Assembly (NCBI GenBank): GCA_030151225.1
Contig: JASLEG010000007.1
Span: 1 to 14,983, forward strand
Length of the DNA stretch: 14,983 nt
Origin: Burkholderia sp.
GTDB lineage: Bacteria > Pseudomonadota > Gammaproteobacteria > Burkholderiales > Burkholderiaceae
Reading direction: 5' to 3'
Below are positions 12,991-14,983 of the stretch, in pieces. A model generated the notes under the pieces. The model ran no database searches. It worked only from the letters and a program-made list of their open reading frames with translations, and was not told where the DNA came from. Within the stretch, counting starts at the first letter, position 1, and every line of letters begins with the position of its first letter. A program made the position numbers and the translations under genes.

Positions 12991-14983
12991 TCAGCCGCGC
13001 AGCCGCGCCCCGTGAACCCGCAGGCTGTCGACGAGGGTCTGGATCGCGAGATCGACCGTTTCGTCCTGCAGCGTTCCGGCGAGGTCCTGCAAGGTGACAC
13101 GGAATGCCAGGCTTTTTTCATGCGCCGCCAGCCCACCGGAAGTGTTTGATTTTGCACGAAATTCATCAAAGAGCGCAACCCTTTGCACGAACTTGCATGC
13201 GTCGCTGGCGAGCGCTGCCTGCATCGCGTCCACGAGCGCCTGCGCTTCCACCGTCTGATCGACCACGACCGCGATGTCGCGTCGCACCGGCGGGAATTTC
13301 GACACGTCGGACGGCACCGGCAGCGCGCGCGCGATCAGCGCATCGGCGTCGATCTCGAACATGACCGGCGCGTGCGGCAGCTCGTACTGCTGCATCAGGC
13401 GCGGGTGCAGCTCGCCGATCCAGCCCACGGCGCGGCCGTCGAGTTCGATGCGGGCGCAGCGGCCCGGATGCAGCGCCGGGTGCTCGGCCTTCACGAAGCG
13501 CGCCGCGGCCGGCGCGAGCAGCGCCTCGAGGTCGCCCTTCACGTCGAAGAAGTCGACGGCACGCGTGGCCGCGCCCCATTGCTCGTCGAGCGCCGGGCCG
13601 TAGGCGAGCGCGCCGACCCGCTTCGGCTGCGCATAGCCCTCCACCGTCAGTTCGCCGGCCTGCACCGAGGCATCGGCCAGGAACACGCGGCCCGTCTCGA
13701 ACACGCGCACGCGCTCGGCGCGGCGATTCAGGTTGTGGCGCAACACGCTCACGAGGCTGCCGAACAGCGTCGTGCGCATCACCGACAGCTGGCTCGCGAT
13801 CGGGTTGAGCAGGCGCACCGGGTTCGTGTTGCCGGCGAAATCGCGTTCCCAGTCGGCATCGACGAAGCTGAAGTTGACCGTTTCCGCGTAATCGCGCGCG
13901 GCCAGCGCGTGACGGATCGTATGGATCGAGCGCTGCGTTTCATTCGTCGCGCGCATTTCGCTGGTGGCCACCGGCGGGCGCGCCGGGATCTTCTCGAAGC
14001 CGTAGATGCGCGCGACTTCCTCGATCAGGTCTTCCTCGATCTCGATGTCGAAGCGATGCGGCGGCGGCGTGACCGAGAAGGTGTCGCCGGCGTGCGTGAA
14101 CACGAGGCCGAGGCGCGTGAAGATCGAGGCGATCTCGTCGGCCGAGATCGGCACGCCGATAATGCGGTTCGCGCGCGACACGCGCATCGCCACCGGTGCG
14201 CGCACCGGCAGGTTCACGCTCTGATCGTCCACGGGGCCGGCCTGGCCGCCGCAGATCTCGAGGATCAGCTGGGTGATGCGCTCGATGTGCTCGACCGTGG
14301 TCGAGTAATCGACGCCGCGCTCGAAGCGATGCGCCGCGTCGGTCGAGAAGTTGTACTTGCGCGCGCGACCGCGCACGCTGTCCGGCCACCAGAACGCCGC
14401 TTCGAGGTAGATGTTGGTGGTGTCGAGCGTGACGGCCGTGCTGTCGCCGCCCATGATGCCGGCCAGGCTCTCGACCTGGCTCTCGTCGGCGATCACGCCC
14501 ACCGTCTCGTCGAGCTCCACGGTGTTGCCGTTCAGCAGCTTGAGCGTCTCGCCGCGCTTGCCCCAGCGCACGTCGATGCCGCCGTGGATCTTGTCGAGAT
14601 CGAACACGTGCGACGGGCGGCCCAGTTCAAGCATCACGTAGTTCGAGATGTCGACGAGCGCCGAGATGCTGCGCTGGCCCGAACGCTCGAGGCGCTCGAC
14701 CATCCACGCCGGCGTCTTCGCGTGCGCATTTACGCCGCGGATCACACGGCCCGAGAAGCGGCCGCAGAGGTCCGGCGCCGAGATCTTGACGGGCAGCGTT
14801 TCGTCGATCGTGACGGCCACGGGCTTGAACTCGGGCGCGCGCAGCGGCGCACCGGTGATCGCCGAGGTCTCGCGCGCCACGCCGAACACCGAGAGGCAAT
14901 CGGCCTTGTTCGGCGTCAGCTTGATTTCGAAGATCGTGTCGTCGAGGTTCAGCGTCTCGCGGATGTCCTGACCGATCGGCGTG
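12991..14983 (-). CDS. pheT: Phenylalanyl-tRNA synthetase beta subunit (N-terminus outside window)
   Basis: About 663 C-terminal residues are visible; full proteins are near 800, so roughly 145 residues lie beyond the right edge. The frame runs through that edge (IFEIKLTPNKADCLSVFGVA). In order it shows the B3/B4 region (VDISNYVMLELGRPSHVFDL), the B5 domain (RANRIIGVPISADEIASIF to PPPHRFDIEIEEDLIEEVAR), the catalytic-like core (RLLNPIASQLSVMRTTLFGS; RAERVRVFETGRVF), and the C-terminal FDX-ACB anticodon-binding domain (KFPPVRRDIAVVVDQTVEAQ to ALFDEF). With PheS it forms the alpha2beta2 enzyme that charges tRNA-Phe and edits Tyr-tRNA-Phe. It is followed by ihfA, the conserved pheST-ihfA order. 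No disruption is visible. Confidence 0.97.
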   Translation of the reverse strand, partial: TPIGQDIRETLNLDDTIFEIKLTPNKADCLSVFGVARETSAITGAPLRAPEFKPVAVTIDETLPVKISAPDLCGRFSGRVIRGVNAHAKTPAWMVERLERSGQRSISALVDISNYVMLELGRPSHVFDLDKIHGGIDVRWGKRGETLKLLNGNTVELDETVGVIADESQVESLAGIMGGDSTAVTLDTTNIYLEAAFWWPDSVRGRARKYNFSTDAAHRFERGVDYSTTVEHIERITQLILEICGGQAGPVDDQSVNLPVRAPVAMRVSRANRIIGVPISADEIASIFTRLGLVFTHAGDTFSVTPPPHRFDIEIEEDLIEEVARIYGFEKIPARPPVATSEMRATNETQRSIHTIRHALAARDYAETVNFSFVDADWERDFAGNTNPVRLLNPIASQLSVMRTTLFGSLVSVLRHNLNRRAERVRVFETGRVFLADASVQAGELTVEGYAQPKRVGALAYGPALDEQWGAATRAVDFFDVKGDLEALLAPAAARFVKAEHPALHPGRCARIELDGRAVGWIGELHPRLMQQYELPHAPVMFEIDADALIARALPVPSDVSKFPPVRRDIAVVVDQTVEAQALVDAMQAALASDACKFVQRVALFDEFRAKSNTSGGLAAHEKSLAFRVTLQDLAGTLQDETVDLAIQTLVDSLRVHGARLRG

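Overview
The window is GC-rich DNA, about 60-65% G+C by eye. It carries a conserved betaproteobacterial housekeeping block (pheT-ihfA-merR), and the codon use and protein style are those of Burkholderia sensu lato. The genus is inferred from family resemblance, not from a search.

Region 1 (1 to about 5947) is the end of an integrated element, most likely a prophage, inserted at the 3' end of a tRNA-Pro(GGG) gene. Reading left to right on the + strand it holds the C-terminal part of a ParB-family protein, four unknown small to mid-size proteins of phage type (77, 231, 87 and 461 aa), a 50-aa ORF, a DUF4224-like protein and a tyrosine integrase. From the 461-aa gene to the integrase, every stop codon overlaps the next start as NTGA. 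All three of those starts are GTG or TTG with strong Shine-Dalgarno sites, so the set looks translationally coupled. A convergent, visibly lower-GC gene for a membrane-anchored unknown protein lies between the integrase and the attachment site, where cargo genes often sit. The first 228 bases are a perfect 97-bp inverted repeat with a 34-nt loop, which makes the far left edge suspect as a contig-end fold-back.

Region 2 (5948-6040) is the tRNA-Pro gene on the - strand with its CCA encoded. Its 3' end faces the element. A terminator hairpin, a perfect 19-bp palindrome and an inverted copy of the tRNA tip lie just outside it.

Region 3 (6096-9222) is ordinary chromosome. A major facilitator transporter (-) is divergent from a MocR/GntR-aminotransferase-like regulator (+), a typical regulator and target pair. 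A 56-aa orphan Flp-type pilin follows on the - strand and shares an AT-rich terminator zone with the regulator.

Region 4 (9223-12005) holds a 541-bp intergenic stretch and a 728-aa predicted lipoprotein built from two tandem copies of a domain of about 280 aa. A strong bidirectional terminator ends it.

Region 5 (12050-14983), all on the - strand, is pheT (5' end outside the window), ihfA and a MerR-family gene, the conserved translation/nucleoid operon. A hairpin resembling a weak terminator sits between pheT and ihfA.

No CRISPR array, rRNA, insertion sequence or complete novel system could be supported. The best unknowns are the duplicated lipoprotein, the cargo membrane protein next to the attachment site, and the palindrome-bearing attachment region.
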